Shown piece after piece: positions 1 through 8,282 of a stretch of DNA of 64,000 nt; position 1 is the stretch's first letter; the number at the start of each line of letters is the position of its first letter. Source of the stretch: Rhizobium leguminosarum (lineage in GTDB: Bacteria > Pseudomonadota > Alphaproteobacteria > Rhizobiales > Rhizobiaceae); the NCBI RefSeq assembly GCF_001652265.1, contig NZ_LWBS01000219.1, positions 19,760 through 83,759 of the forward strand. Reading direction: 5' to 3'. The notes under the pieces are model-generated. The model was not told the DNA's origin, searched no databases, and worked only from the letters and a program-made list of their open reading frames with translations. A program made the position numbers and the translations under genes.

Positions 1-54
1 TATAGAGCGCTCAGCAAGGGCCTGCCGGCGCGCAGCAAGACAAGGCTTTTTTCC

Positions 55-837
55 ATGGCTCATTCGGGCAGACGGATTTTCATTTCGGCCATCGCCGCGC
101 TTCTTGCCATACCGGCATCGGCGGCCGAAATCCAGCATCGGACGGAATACCGGGTGGCGCTCGCCGGGCTGCCGATCGCGCGCGCCGCATTCCTGACGCA
201 GATCGAGGACGATCACAGCTACAAGATCGCCGGCGACATCAATTCCGCCGGTCTTGCCGATCTCATCACGACGATTTCGGCAAAGACCAGCGTCACCGGT
301 GTCGTGCGCAATGACAGGCTGCAGGCGTTGAAATATTCGCTCTACTACAAGAGCGGCAAGAAGAAGGCCCGCGTCTACGAGGTCAGCTACCGCAACGGCA
401 ACATCATCTCGGCGACGACGACACCTGCGCCGAAGCGTCCGAAGAACTGGATCGACGTCACGCCGCGCGACATGCGCTCGGTGCTCGATCCGATCTCCGG
501 CCTGGTGTTCACCGGCGATACCAAGGTCTGCTCGCAGACGCTGCCGATCTTCGACGGCGAGACGCGCATGGATCTGGTGCTCTCGCCGAAGGGCGACGAG
601 GATTTTTCCACCAATGGCTTCAAGGGCAAGGCAACTGTCTGCAGCGTGCGCTTCGTGCCGCGCTCGGGCTACAAGAAGGGCCGCAAGGACATCGATTATC
701 TCAGTAAGAGCGATCGCATGGAAATCTGGTTTGCCAAGTCGGACGCGGCAAATGTATACGCTCCTGTCTATGTGCGCATTCCAACCGAATATGGAATGGT
801 GACGATCACTGCCGTCAAATACGGCAGCAACAGCTGA
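55..837 (+). CDS. DUF3108 domain-containing periplasmic protein
   Basis: A 260-residue protein. Residues 1-23 form a typical Sec signal peptide: a basic start, a hydrophobic core, then ASA just before the mature AEIQHRTEY. The rest matches the DUF3108 family as I know it, with the early pattern YRVALAGLPIARAAF and many lysine- and tyrosine-rich beta-strand-like segments; it has two mature cysteines. No enzymatic motif is visible and the molecular role is unknown; an envelope function is inferred only from the signal peptide. The ATG at 55 is chosen because it opens the signal peptide; an AAGG lies about 11 bases upstream. It is followed 30 bp later by a transporter gene on the same strand. 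Confidence 0.8.
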   Translation: MAHSGRRIFISAIAALLAIPASAAEIQHRTEYRVALAGLPIARAAFLTQIEDDHSYKIAGDINSAGLADLITTISAKTSVTGVVRNDRLQALKYSLYYKSGKKKARVYEVSYRNGNIISATTTPAPKRPKNWIDVTPRDMRSVLDPISGLVFTGDTKVCSQTLPIFDGETRMDLVLSPKGDEDFSTNGFKGKATVCSVRFVPRSGYKKGRKDIDYLSKSDRMEIWFAKSDAANVYAPVYVRIPTEYGMVTITAVKYGSNS

Positions 838-867
838 CGGGGCTTCTGCCTCCGTGAAGGGGGACAG

Positions 868-1758
868 GTGAAGCATCGCGCGACGTTGATCGGTTTTACG
901 GCCATTCTGATGTGGTCGTTCCTGGCCCTGTTCACGGCCGCCTCCGGTAAGATGCCGCCGTTCCAGCTTTCAGCCGTCTGCTTTGCGATCGGCAGCATTC
1001 CTGGCCTTGTGGTGCTTATCCTCAGTCCCTCGCGGCTGGCGCTGCTGAAGCAGCCGGCCAAGATCTGGATAACAGGCATTGCGGGGCTGTTCGGCTATCA
1101 TTTCCTCTATTTTACCGCGCTCCGGAATGCGCCGGCGGTGGAGGCGGGGCTGATCGCCTATCTCTGGCCGCTGCTGATCGTCGTCGGTTCGGCGCTGCTG
1201 CCGGGCGAACGGCTGCGCTGGTACCATGTGGCGGGTGCGCTTGCCGGACTTTGCGGCACCTTCCTCATCGTTAGCCGCAACGGCATCGATTTCGACGGCG
1301 GCTATGCCATCGGTTACGGGGCTGCCTTTCTCTGTGCTTTCACGTGGTCCGGCTATTCGCTGCTGACGCGGCGTTTCGACGCCGTCTCCACGGATGTCGT
1401 CACCGGCTTCTGCCTTGCGACCTCCATCCTGTCGTTCTTCTGCCATCTCTGCCTGGAGACGACCGTCTGGCCGGCAACGAGTTTCGAGTGGGTCGCCGTC
1501 GCCGGGCTCGGGCTCTTTCCGGTCGGGGCTGCCTTCTATGCCTGGGACTACGGCGTCAAGAACGGCGATATCCAGATTCTCGGCGCGGCAAGTTACGCAG
1601 CACCACTGCTATCGACACTGATTCTGGTGCTGTTCGGATTTGCCGAGCCGAACTGGCGCATCGCCCTCGCCTGCCTGCTCGTCACCGGCGGGGCGGTGCT
1701 CGCCGCCCAGGAGATGTTCCGCCGCAAAATTCCGGCTCAGTCCGCGGCAGCAGAGTAG
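868..1758 (+). CDS. DMT-family exporter, YddG-like
   Basis: A 296-residue, very hydrophobic protein with about ten membrane segments arranged as two EamA repeats, the layout of the drug/metabolite transporter superfamily. The N-terminus (KHRATLIGFTAILMWS) and the segment AGLIAYLWPLLIV resemble E. coli YddG, an aromatic amino-acid exporter, so amino-acid export is a reasonable guess, but DMT substrates cannot be read reliably from sequence. The start is GTG, preceded by GGGGGACAG as ribosome-binding site. The gene lies 30 bp after the DUF3108 gene and may be co-transcribed. A RIME-like palindrome follows its stop codon. Confidence 0.85.
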   Translation: MKHRATLIGFTAILMWSFLALFTAASGKMPPFQLSAVCFAIGSIPGLVVLILSPSRLALLKQPAKIWITGIAGLFGYHFLYFTALRNAPAVEAGLIAYLWPLLIVVGSALLPGERLRWYHVAGALAGLCGTFLIVSRNGIDFDGGYAIGYGAAFLCAFTWSGYSLLTRRFDAVSTDVVTGFCLATSILSFFCHLCLETTVWPATSFEWVAVAGLGLFPVGAAFYAWDYGVKNGDIQILGAASYAAPLLSTLILVLFGFAEPNWRIALACLLVTGGAVLAAQEMFRRKIPAQSAAAE

Positions 1759-1762
1759 GTCT

Positions 1763-1872
1763 CAGAACAGGATGATTTTAGGCCTGGTCGACCTAAAATC
1801 ATCCTGTTCTAAATTAGATAGTTTGAGCATGATGTTGCCCGAAAACCGCTCACACTTTTCGGCATCATGCTC
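1763..1872. repeat. RIME-like intergenic palindromic mosaic element
   Basis: Two hairpin modules in tandem. The first has perfect 19-base arms at 1764-1782 and 1792-1810 (AGAACAGGATGATTTTAGG and its complement). The second has arms GAGCATGATG (1825-1834) and CATCATGCTC (1863-1872), with an inner CCGAAAA/TTTTCGG stem. This is the organisation of rhizobial intergenic mosaic elements. Its right end touches the stop codon of the convergent cupin gene, so it could also work as a transcript end for both neighbours. Confidence 0.8.
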
Positions 1873-2294
1873 TAGCCGCCGGGCTTCCAACCGGGTGGCG
1901 CCATCTCGAAGCTCGAAAATTCGAAGCCCGGCGAGACGGTGCAGCCGACCAGGGTGAAATCACCAAGGGTTTCGGCCGATTGCCACCAATTGGCGGGAAT
2001 GATCGCCTGCGGCCGCTCGCCGGCAGGGAGATTCGTTCCGAGCGTCAGGGCCTCGCTTGCCGTTCCGTCTTCCGATCGGTGCAGCGAGAGCGGCGCACCG
2101 GCGTAATAATGCCAGACCTCGGCCGCATCATGGACGCGATGCCAGCGCGAACGCTGCCCCCTGGTCAGCAGATAATAGATCGCCGTCGAATGGCCGCGTT
2201 CTCCGCCCGCCGTATCGCGAAATGTCTGCACGTACCAGCCACCTTCAGGATGCGGCTGCATGCCGAGTTCGCGGATGATGTCCTCGGGCGACAT
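1872..2294 (-). CDS. Cupin, DUF985 family
   Basis: A 140-residue protein matching the cupin_5/DUF985 family over its whole length: PHPEGGWYVQTFRD near residue 15, RSRWHRVHDAAEVWHYYAGAP in the middle and a C-terminal GCTVSPGFEFSSFEM strand. The histidines in the WHRV and WHYY segments are the likely metal or ligand contacts of the beta-barrel. The substrate is unknown. The start ATG shares one base with the gloB stop (TGATG), so the two genes are translationally coupled and presumably one transcript. The stop codon abuts a RIME-like repeat. Confidence 0.85.
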   Translation of the reverse strand: MSPEDIIRELGMQPHPEGGWYVQTFRDTAGGERGHSTAIYYLLTRGQRSRWHRVHDAAEVWHYYAGAPLSLHRSEDGTASEALTLGTNLPAGERPQAIIPANWWQSAETLGDFTLVGCTVSPGFEFSSFEMAPPGWKPGG

Positions 2295-3064
2295 CAGAAA
2301 TTGTCCTTGCGCTTGCGGATCTCGGCAAAGACTTCCTCATTCGTCTTGCCTTCCATCACCAGATTGCGGCGGATCGCCGGATCGGCGGCGCGCAGGAACG
2401 GGTTGGTTTCCTTTTCCAGCCCCAATGTCGTCGGGATGGTGAATTTGCCATCGGCGCGCAAGGCCTCGATCTCGGCGGCACGGCTCTTGAGGCGCTCATT
2501 GTCGGGATCGACGGTCAGTGCGAAACGGGCATTGGACAATGTGTATTCATGGCCGAAATAAACAGCGGTCTCATCGGGCAGTACGGCGAGCTTCTGCAGG
2601 GAATGCCACATGTCGGCTGCCGGGCGTTCGAACAGCCGGCCGCAGCCGAGCGCAAATAGCGTGTCGGCGGCAAACAGCAGCTTATCGTCGACGAAGTGAT
2701 AGCAGATGTGGCCGGCGGTGTGGCCGGGCGTCTCGATGACGTTGACCGTGTGATCGCCGAAAAGGAAGCTGTCGCCATCGGCCATCGCCCGATCGAGGCC
2801 AGGAATGGCGATGGCCTCGTTGATCGGGCCGATGACCTCGCAGCCGAACTGCTCCTTCAGCGCCAAGTTGGCAGTGACATGGTCGGTGTGATGATGCGTG
2901 GTGAAGATATGGGTGATCTTCCAGCCGCGACGTGTCGCCGCTTCCAGGATCGGCGCCTCCTCCGGTGCATCGATCGCCGCAGTAAAGCCTGTCTCCGGAT
3001 CGTGCACGAGAATGCCGAAATTATCGGTGCGGCAGAGAAAAACGTCTAATTCCAAAGGTTTCAT
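2294..3064 (-). CDS. gloB: Hydroxyacylglutathione hydrolase (glyoxalase II)
   Basis: A 256-residue metallo-beta-lactamase-fold enzyme that hydrolyses S-D-lactoylglutathione to D-lactate and glutathione, the second step of methylglyoxal detoxification in the cytoplasm. The metal-binding motif THHHTDH is at residues 56-62; further ligands are in [11 protein letters not shown] and [16 protein letters not shown], and FGHEYT supplies the third-region histidine. The C-terminal helical domain ([14 protein letters not shown] onwards) is the glutathione-binding HAGH domain. Length is normal for GloB. It is the first gene of a pair with the cupin and is divergent from the methyltransferase. Confidence 0.95.
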   Translation of the reverse strand: MKPLELDVFLCRTDNFGILVHDPETGFTAAIDAPEEAPILEAATRRGWKITHIFTTHHHTDHVTANLALKEQFGCEVIGPINEAIAIPGLDRAMADGDSFLFGDHTVNVIETPGHTAGHICYHFVDDKLLFAADTLFALGCGRLFERPAADMWHSLQKLAVLPDETAVYFGHEYTLSNARFALTVDPDNERLKSRAAEIEALRADGKFTIPTTLGLEKETNPFLRAADPAIRRNLVMEGKTNEEVFAEIRKRKDNF

Positions 3065-3153
3065 CGTTCAATAATCCCTTATCCCAGGAGTCTCGCGGAA
3101 ATGTAGAGGTTCCGGCCTTGAAGTCCAACCGCCCGCTGATAACATTTGTCGCA

Positions 3154-3930
3154 ATGCACGCCGATATCGTCGACCTACGCCAGTTCTATCACTCCGAGCT
3201 CGGACGTCTTGCCGAGCAGTCGATCGCCATGGCACTGTCATCGCTCTGGGTGCGGCTGCCGCAAGAGCGTCTGGTCGGCCTCGGTTATGCAGTGCCCTTT
3301 CTCGACCGCTTCCAGGCCGATACCGAACGCACCTTCGCCTTCATGCCGGCCGGGCAGGGCGCGGTGAACTGGCCGATGGGCTCGCTCTCGACGACAGCGC
3401 TGATTTTCGACGAGGAACTGCCGCTGCCGGATTCCTCGATCGACCGGGTGCTGATGGTGCATTCGCTGGAATTCGCCGAAAGCCCGCGCGAGACGCTGAA
3501 GGAGCTCTGGCGGGTGCTGGCGCCGGGCGGACGGCTGGTCATCGTCGTGCCGAACCGGCGCGGCGTCTGGGCACGGATGGAACATACGCCCTTCGGTTCG
3601 GGCCGGCCTTATTCCCGCGGTCAGCTGACAAATCTGCTGCGCGAGACGAATTTCACGCCGGGCGCGACGGCTGAAGCGCTGTTCTTCCCGCCCTCGAAGC
3701 TCAGGACCATATTGCGCCTTCGCCGCGCCTTCGAGCGGATCGGCCGAACGCTATGGCCGGCCTTCTCAGGCGTCATTATCGTCGAGGCGCAGAAGCGGCT
3801 TTATCAGGGGCTGCCGGTTGCGGCGCGGGCCTCCCGCCGCGTCTTCGTGCCGGTTCTCGCACCGCATGGCGTGCCGACCACACGCACGACAGCGCCGCGC
3901 GTTTTTTCAGACGCGCAAAGAACGCTGTAA
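3154..3930 (+). CDS. SAM-dependent methyltransferase, class I
   Basis: A 258-residue protein from the ATG at 3154; an upstream in-frame TTG at 3118 would add 12 residues but lacks family support. The sequence has the class I methyltransferase core: SSIDRVLMVHSLEFAE matches the acidic motif IV region and LWRVLAPGGRLVIVVPNRRG is the post-motif strand. The glycine-rich motif I is weak, as in the methyltransf_11-type proteins often found beside gloB in rhizobia. The substrate is unknown. It is divergent from gloB with a 89-bp gap. Its last residues (RVFSDAQRTL) are encoded inside a RIME-like repeat, so the C-terminal tail is probably repeat-derived. Confidence 0.8.
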   Translation: MHADIVDLRQFYHSELGRLAEQSIAMALSSLWVRLPQERLVGLGYAVPFLDRFQADTERTFAFMPAGQGAVNWPMGSLSTTALIFDEELPLPDSSIDRVLMVHSLEFAESPRETLKELWRVLAPGGRLVIVVPNRRGVWARMEHTPFGSGRPYSRGQLTNLLRETNFTPGATAEALFFPPSKLRTILRLRRAFERIGRTLWPAFSGVIIVEAQKRLYQGLPVAARASRRVFVPVLAPHGVPTTRTTAPRVFSDAQRTL

Positions 3931-3989
3931 CACTTTGAATGCTGCATAATTTTATCCTTAAATCGATTCCGATTTAAGGAATTATGCAG
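3890..3989. repeat. RIME-like element overlapping a gene end
   Basis: Bases 3890-3949 align without gaps to 29352-29411 (about 70 percent identical by eye), both running from CAGCG to CTGCATAA. Here the element continues with nested inverted repeats: CTGCATAAT (3942-3950) pairs with ATTATGCAG (3981-3989), and TCCTTAAATC (3955-3964) with GATTTAAGGA (3971-3980). The copy at 29.4 kb lacks the inner stem. The first 40 bases lie inside the methyltransferase coding region. Confidence 0.75.
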
Positions 3990-4035
3990 GAGCTGACGCC
4001 GCTCCCGGCGCTCCCCAACTGCTTGTGTCACGCCC

Positions 4036-4124
4036 ATGGCTCTCGACAACAATCGCATTCCGCTTTAATGCCACTTGGTGTTTTTCAGCCCGGATTTCCG
4101 GCAATTCCAAGGTCGAACCCATGA
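4036..4124 (+). other. Two overlapping micro-ORFs before hisC
   Basis: An ATG at 4036 opens a 10-codon frame ([10 protein letters not shown]) ending in TAA at 4066-4068. That stop overlaps the next ATG at 4068 (TAATG), which opens an 18-codon frame ([18 protein letters not shown]). Its TGA at 4122-4124 overlaps the hisC start codon (ATGA). The stop/start overlaps suggest possible translational coupling. No good ribosome-binding site precedes the first ATG, and neither peptide is rich in His, Tyr or Phe, so this is not a classical attenuator leader and could be coincidence. Confidence 0.3.
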
Positions 4125-5230
4125 GCGTTGAGATGAGCAAGCCCGTTCCGCGTCCCGGTATTCTCGATATCGCAGCCTATGTGCCGGGCAAGGAACATGC
4201 GCCGGGCGTCGCCCGCGTCTACAAGCTTTCGTCCAACGAAACGCCGCTCGGCGCCAGCCCAAAGGCGATCGAAGCCTTCAAGGCGGTTGCCGACAATCTG
4301 GGACGTTATCCTGACGGGCAGGCGATCGAACTGCGCGAGGCAATCGCCGCCGTGCACGGTCTCAATCCGGCAAACATACTCTGCGGCAACGGTTCCGACG
4401 AACTGCTCGGCCTGCTCTGCCATGTCTATCTCGCCGCCGGCGACGAGGGCATCATCACCGAGCACGGCTTCCTCGTCTACAAGATCCAGATCCTCGGCGC
4501 TGGCGCCACGCCTGTCGTCGTCAAGGAGAAGGACTATACCGTCGACGTCGATGCGATCCTCGCCGCGGTGACGGAGAAGACGAAGATCGTCTTCATCGCC
4601 AATCCCGGCAACCCCACAGGCACCTATGTTTCCGTCAGCGAGATCCGCCGCCTGCAGGCCGGATTGCCGAAACATGTCGTCCTCGTGCTCGATGCCGCCT
4701 ATGCCGAATATGTGCGCCGCAACGATTATGAAGCCGGCATCGAGGTCGTATCCTCCAATGCCAACGTGGTGATGACCCGCACCTTCTCGAAGGCTTATGG
4801 CCTTGCGGCGCTACGCGTCGGCTGGATGTATGCACCGGCCGAGATCGTCGACGCGCTGAACCGTGTTCGCGCGCCGTTCAACTTGAACGCCCCGGCAATC
4901 ACCGCCGCTGCCGCTGCCATCCGCGACCAGGCCTTCATCCAGCAGGCCGTCTCCTTCAATCAGATGTGGGTCGAGACGCTCACCCAGGCACTCGAAGCGA
5001 TCGGGTTGAAGGTGACGCCGTCCGTCGCCAATTTCGTCCTCATTCATTTCCCCGAGATCGACGGCAAGCGCGCCGCGGATGCCGACGATTTGCTGACGAG
5101 CCGCGGCTACGTCCTGCGCGCCGTGCGCGGCTATGGCTTCGCCAATGCGCTGCGCATGAGCATCGGCCCCGAAGAGGCCAACCGCGGTGTGATTGCCGCG
5201 CTCACCGAATTCATGGGACATCAGGCATGA
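4121..5230 (+). CDS. hisC: Histidinol-phosphate/aromatic aminotransferase
   Basis: A 369-residue fold-type I PLP aminotransferase. The PLP lysine is K224 in [17 protein letters not shown]; the asparagine of NPGNPTG and the YAEY tyrosine are other cofactor contacts. HisC converts imidazole-acetol phosphate and glutamate to histidinol phosphate, but many alphaproteobacterial paralogues act on aromatic keto acids. Since the next gene is tyrC, overlapping by ATGA, a role in Tyr/Phe synthesis is likely (hisC2 type). The ATG at 4121 gives the family length; a longer frame from GTG 4025 adds 32 unconserved residues. An ATG at 4133 is also possible. Confidence 0.9.
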   Translation: MSVEMSKPVPRPGILDIAAYVPGKEHAPGVARVYKLSSNETPLGASPKAIEAFKAVADNLGRYPDGQAIELREAIAAVHGLNPANILCGNGSDELLGLLCHVYLAAGDEGIITEHGFLVYKIQILGAGATPVVVKEKDYTVDVDAILAAVTEKTKIVFIANPGNPTGTYVSVSEIRRLQAGLPKHVVLVLDAAYAEYVRRNDYEAGIEVVSSNANVVMTRTFSKAYGLAALRVGWMYAPAEIVDALNRVRAPFNLNAPAITAAAAAIRDQAFIQQAVSFNQMWVETLTQALEAIGLKVTPSVANFVLIHFPEIDGKRAADADDLLTSRGYVLRAVRGYGFANALRMSIGPEEANRGVIAALTEFMGHQA

Positions 5231-6150
5231 GCGTGCAGTTCGATCGGATTGCGCTGATCGGCATCGGCCTGATCGGCTCTTCGCTTGCCTACGACATCAG
5301 ACGGCTTGGTCTTGCAAGGGAGATCGTCGTCGCCACGCGCAGCCCCGATACGCTGAAGCGTGCGGAAGAGCTCGGCCTCGGCGACCGCTACACGACATCT
5401 TCGCAGGATGCCGTCAAAGATGCCGATCTGGTGATCGTCTCGGTGCCCGTCGGCGCTTCGGAAAGCGTGGCGAAGGAGATCTCAGGAAGCTTGAAGCCCG
5501 GGGCTGTTGTCACTGATGTCGGTTCGACCAAGGCCTCAGTCATTGCGCAGATGCTGCCGCATATGCCTGATAATGTGCATTTCATCCCCGGCCATCCGCT
5601 GGCCGGCACGGAGAAATCCGGCCCGGATGCCGGCTTCCCCGGCCTCTTCGAAGGCCGATGGTGCATTTTCACGCCAGTCGCCGGCACCGACGAGACGGCG
5701 CTGAAGCGGCTGCGCAGCTTCTGGGAAACGCTGGGCTCGAAGGTCGACGAAATGGATGCCGAGCATCACGACAAGGTGCTCGCCATCGTCTCGCACCTGC
5801 CGCATATCATCGCTTACAATATCGTGGGCACAGCCGACGATCTAGAAACGGTGACGGAGTCTGAGGTCATCAAATATTCCGCCTCTGGCTTTCGCGATTT
5901 CACCCGCCTCGCTGCCTCCGACCCGACCATGTGGCGTGACGTCTGCCTGCACAACCGCGATGCGATCCTCGAAATGCTGGCGCGCTTCTCGGAGGACCTC
6001 GCCTATCTGCAGCGCGCCATCCGCTGGGGCGAGGGCGACAAGATTTTCGAACTCTTTACCCGCACACGCGCCATCCGCCGTTCGATCGTCCAGGCCGGCC
6101 AGGATGTCGACGCGCCGGATTTCGGCCGCCACGCGCTGGACAAGAAGTAG
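5227..6150 (+). CDS. tyrC: Prephenate/arogenate dehydrogenase
   Basis: A 307-residue NAD(P)-dependent enzyme of tyrosine synthesis, oxidatively decarboxylating prephenate or arogenate. The Rossmann motif GIGLIG is at residues 12-17 and [10 protein letters not shown] closes the nucleotide domain; [15 protein letters not shown] carries the catalytic histidine and [16 protein letters not shown] is the conserved helix of the dimerisation domain. There is no fused chorismate mutase or ACT domain, as usual for TyrC. The start ATG overlaps the hisC stop (ATGA), giving a two-gene aromatic operon; a GNAT gene follows 8 bp later. Confidence 0.93.
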   Translation: MSVQFDRIALIGIGLIGSSLAYDIRRLGLAREIVVATRSPDTLKRAEELGLGDRYTTSSQDAVKDADLVIVSVPVGASESVAKEISGSLKPGAVVTDVGSTKASVIAQMLPHMPDNVHFIPGHPLAGTEKSGPDAGFPGLFEGRWCIFTPVAGTDETALKRLRSFWETLGSKVDEMDAEHHDKVLAIVSHLPHIIAYNIVGTADDLETVTESEVIKYSASGFRDFTRLAASDPTMWRDVCLHNRDAILEMLARFSEDLAYLQRAIRWGEGDKIFELFTRTRAIRRSIVQAGQDVDAPDFGRHALDKK

Positions 6151-6158
6151 CCGCCGCG

Positions 6159-6578
6159 GTGGTAGAGGTGGCACGAGCCGGCCAGGCGGATATCGACTGG
6201 CTGGTGCGCGAGGATGCCAGCGCCGGTGAGGCGTGGGTATCGCGCTGCGTGGCGCTCGGCGAATATCTGGTTGCCAGGGAGGCCGATCAGATTGTCGGCT
6301 TCCTGCGCTTCTCCCGCTTCTGGGGCAGGGTTCCCTATATGGAAATGATCCGCGTTCTGCCCGGCCATCGCCGGTCGGGCGTTGGAACGGCGCTGTTTCT
6401 CGCCTGGGAAGAGGCCATGCGCGGCGACGGCGCCCGCCTGCTGATGACGTCGAGCGAATGCGACGAAAGCCGGCCTCAGGACTGGCATCGCCGCAACGGA
6501 TTTTCCGAAACCGGCGCGATCGAGTTGCCTGGTCTGCAATCGGTGCCGGAAGTCTTTTTTATCAAGCGAATCGCCTGA
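6159..6578 (+). CDS. GNAT-family N-acetyltransferase
   Basis: A 139-residue protein with a GNAT fold. The acetyl-CoA-binding motif A is visible as MIRVLPGHRRSGVGTALFLAWEE (about residues 67-89), and WHRRNGFSETGAIEL is the C-terminal motif B. The substrate is unknown. The start is GTG at 6159, 8 bases after tyrC, so it is probably the last gene of the hisC-tyrC transcript. RIME-like repeats follow its stop codon. Confidence 0.8.
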   Translation: MVEVARAGQADIDWLVREDASAGEAWVSRCVALGEYLVAREADQIVGFLRFSRFWGRVPYMEMIRVLPGHRRSGVGTALFLAWEEAMRGDGARLLMTSSECDESRPQDWHRRNGFSETGAIELPGLQSVPEVFFIKRIA

Positions 6579-6579
6579 A

Positions 6580-6682
6580 GCGCCTTGCGTCGAACCGGAA
6601 TCTGCGACGCGCTTCAGGCCTTTTCTATTTCTTATGCATCCCGTTGTCCCAAAACCACTGGACACTTTTGGGCGAGATGCAT
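6580..6682. repeat. RIME-like element
   Basis: Two modules lie between the GNAT gene and the convergent DUF2125 gene. The first is an imperfect hairpin of GCGCCTTGCGTCG with CGACGCGCTT. The second runs from ATGCATC (6634-6640) to GATGCAT (6676-6682), with an inner CCCAAAA/TTTTGGG stem. The same architecture, including the CACTGGACACTTTT-like loop, recurs at 13.9 kb. The right end reaches the stop codon of the DUF2125 gene. Confidence 0.75.
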
Positions 6683-7698
6683 CAGATCGGCGGAATCCGG
6701 CCGAGCGGAATGAAACCGCTGACGGTGGCATTGCCACGATCGACGACGAGATCGACCGAGACCTTGTCGCCGCCACCGGCAAGCGACTTCAGCAGCTTTG
6801 TCGCCGTGTTGACGGTCGAGGCGATATCCGGAAAGGCCTGTTTCAGGCTGTCGCCCCAGGGGCCGAGCTGTTCGATCTCCAGCTTGAATTTTCCCGAGAG
6901 CAGACCCTGCTCGTCAAAGGAGAAGGGGCCAGTCAGCGTCATCACCTTGCCGTCGCCGATGTCGGCGACGATGCGGCGCAGTTCACCGGTGGCGCCATTG
7001 AGGCCGTTCGGATCACTGCCGTCGATCAAGCCGGCCTTGCCGGCGATGGTCAGATCGATGCTGGCAGACATTTTTGGAAAGATCTGCGGCCAGTTCTTGA
7101 TCGCCGTATTCGCATCCTGCACGGAGATCGCGCCATCGAGATCGGCGCCGTTCTGGCGCAGATGGATTTCGGTGCGGGCGGCATCGAAGCTGATGGTCTG
7201 GCCGGTGTAGGAGGAGACGGCCATCGCCTTCAGACCCTCGATGACGGTTGAGCTGCGATCGATGCCCTGCAGCCTGGTCGCAAGACTCGCCTGCAGGTTC
7301 GTCCATTGGGCCGAGATCGAAAGGCCGTTGGTGGTGCGGATTTCGGCCGGCGAATCGAGTTCCCAGACAATATTGCCGGGCGCATAGACCTGTGCTGCCG
7401 AGCGTAACGCGCCGAAGGTGGCGGAGACGCCGTTGACATTGTCGTCGACGTCGATCTTCGAGCAGAACAGGCCGATACGGAAGGGATAGCCGCGGAATTC
7501 GATATCGGAGCATTCGCCGCTGACGCCTGCCTGGTCGCGTGGCGCGATCGCCTTCAGCACCGTGGTCTTCAATGCCGACGCCGCATAGAACCAGCCGCCG
7601 GTATAAAGCGCGATCACCAGGAGGATACCTCCACCCAGCAACCAGAATTTCTTACCGCTGCCGGATTGGCTGCTGCCGGATCGGCTTGACGCTGCCAT
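6682..7698 (-). CDS. DUF2125 domain-containing protein
   Basis: A 338-residue protein. A Ser/Gly-rich cytoplasmic start (residues 1-19) is followed by one membrane helix (FWLLGGGILLVIALYTGGWFYAA) and a long beta-rich periplasmic domain, matching the alphaproteobacterial DUF2125 family, whose members recall lipid-transfer-like beta-taco proteins. Function is unknown. Two cysteines (SGECSDIEF, GLFCSKIDV) may form a disulfide. The ATG at 7698 is preceded by TTGGAGAACATC, a good ribosome-binding site; longer frames upstream lack support. It is divergent from the ChaC-like gene. Confidence 0.85.
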   Translation of the reverse strand: MAASSRSGSSQSGSGKKFWLLGGGILLVIALYTGGWFYAASALKTTVLKAIAPRDQAGVSGECSDIEFRGYPFRIGLFCSKIDVDDNVNGVSATFGALRSAAQVYAPGNIVWELDSPAEIRTTNGLSISAQWTNLQASLATRLQGIDRSSTVIEGLKAMAVSSYTGQTISFDAARTEIHLRQNGADLDGAISVQDANTAIKNWPQIFPKMSASIDLTIAGKAGLIDGSDPNGLNGATGELRRIVADIGDGKVMTLTGPFSFDEQGLLSGKFKLEIEQLGPWGDSLKQAFPDIASTVNTATKLLKSLAGGGDKVSVDLVVDRGNATVSGFIPLGRIPPI

Positions 7699-7749
7699 GA
7701 TGTTCTCCAATGGTGAATCGCAAATGTGATTCCCCGTCTGGCGTGCGAT

Positions 7750-8280
7750 ATGGACGAATTTTGGGTATTTGGCTACGGTTCGCTGATGTGGAATCCGGGC
7801 TTCGAGTTTATGGAGCGGGCAGAGGCTCTGGTCTATGGCTACAGGCGTTCGCTTTGTGTCCGCTCCTTTGTCCATCGTGGCACACGCGACAATCCAGGCC
7901 TGGTTCTCGGCCTTGACAGGGGTGGCGCCTGCCGCGGCATGGCTTTCCGCATTTCCGCGGAAAAATGGGAAGAGGTGATCGACTATCTCCGCGCCCGCGA
8001 GCTGGTCACCAATGTCTATCTGGAGCGCCGGGTGCGGCTGCAGCTTGCCGGCCGGCGCCGGGTGGAAGCGGTCGCCTACATCATCGATCGCGAGCATGAG
8101 CAATATGCCGGCGCGCTCGATGCGCTTGCCGCGGCACGGGTAGTGAACGAAGCAAAAGGCCAGTCTGGTCCGAATGATGCCTATGTCTTCAACACGCTGA
8201 CGCATCTGAAGCAGATGGGCATTCGTGACCATTGGCTGGAGCAGGTCGTCAACGAAGTGGAGCGGCTGCGCGCCGCCTGA
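7750..8280 (+). CDS. Gamma-glutamylcyclotransferase, ChaC-like
   Basis: A 176-residue protein of the ChaC family, which cleaves the gamma-glutamyl bond of glutathione to give 5-oxoproline and Cys-Gly. The defining substrate loop GYGSLMWNP is at residues 8-16, and the likely catalytic glutamate is in YLRARELVTNVYL. LTHLKQMGIRDHWLEQV near the end is the usual C-terminal helix. The ATG at 7750 is preferred; a GTG at 7726 would add eight residues and neither has a strong ribosome-binding site. It ends 2 bp before the convergent plsC gene. With gloB and grxC in the window it adds to the glutathione metabolism genes here. Confidence 0.88.
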   Translation: MDEFWVFGYGSLMWNPGFEFMERAEALVYGYRRSLCVRSFVHRGTRDNPGLVLGLDRGGACRGMAFRISAEKWEEVIDYLRARELVTNVYLERRVRLQLAGRRRVEAVAYIIDREHEQYAGALDALAAARVVNEAKGQSGPNDAYVFNTLTHLKQMGIRDHWLEQVVNEVERLRAA

Positions 8281-8282
8281 TC

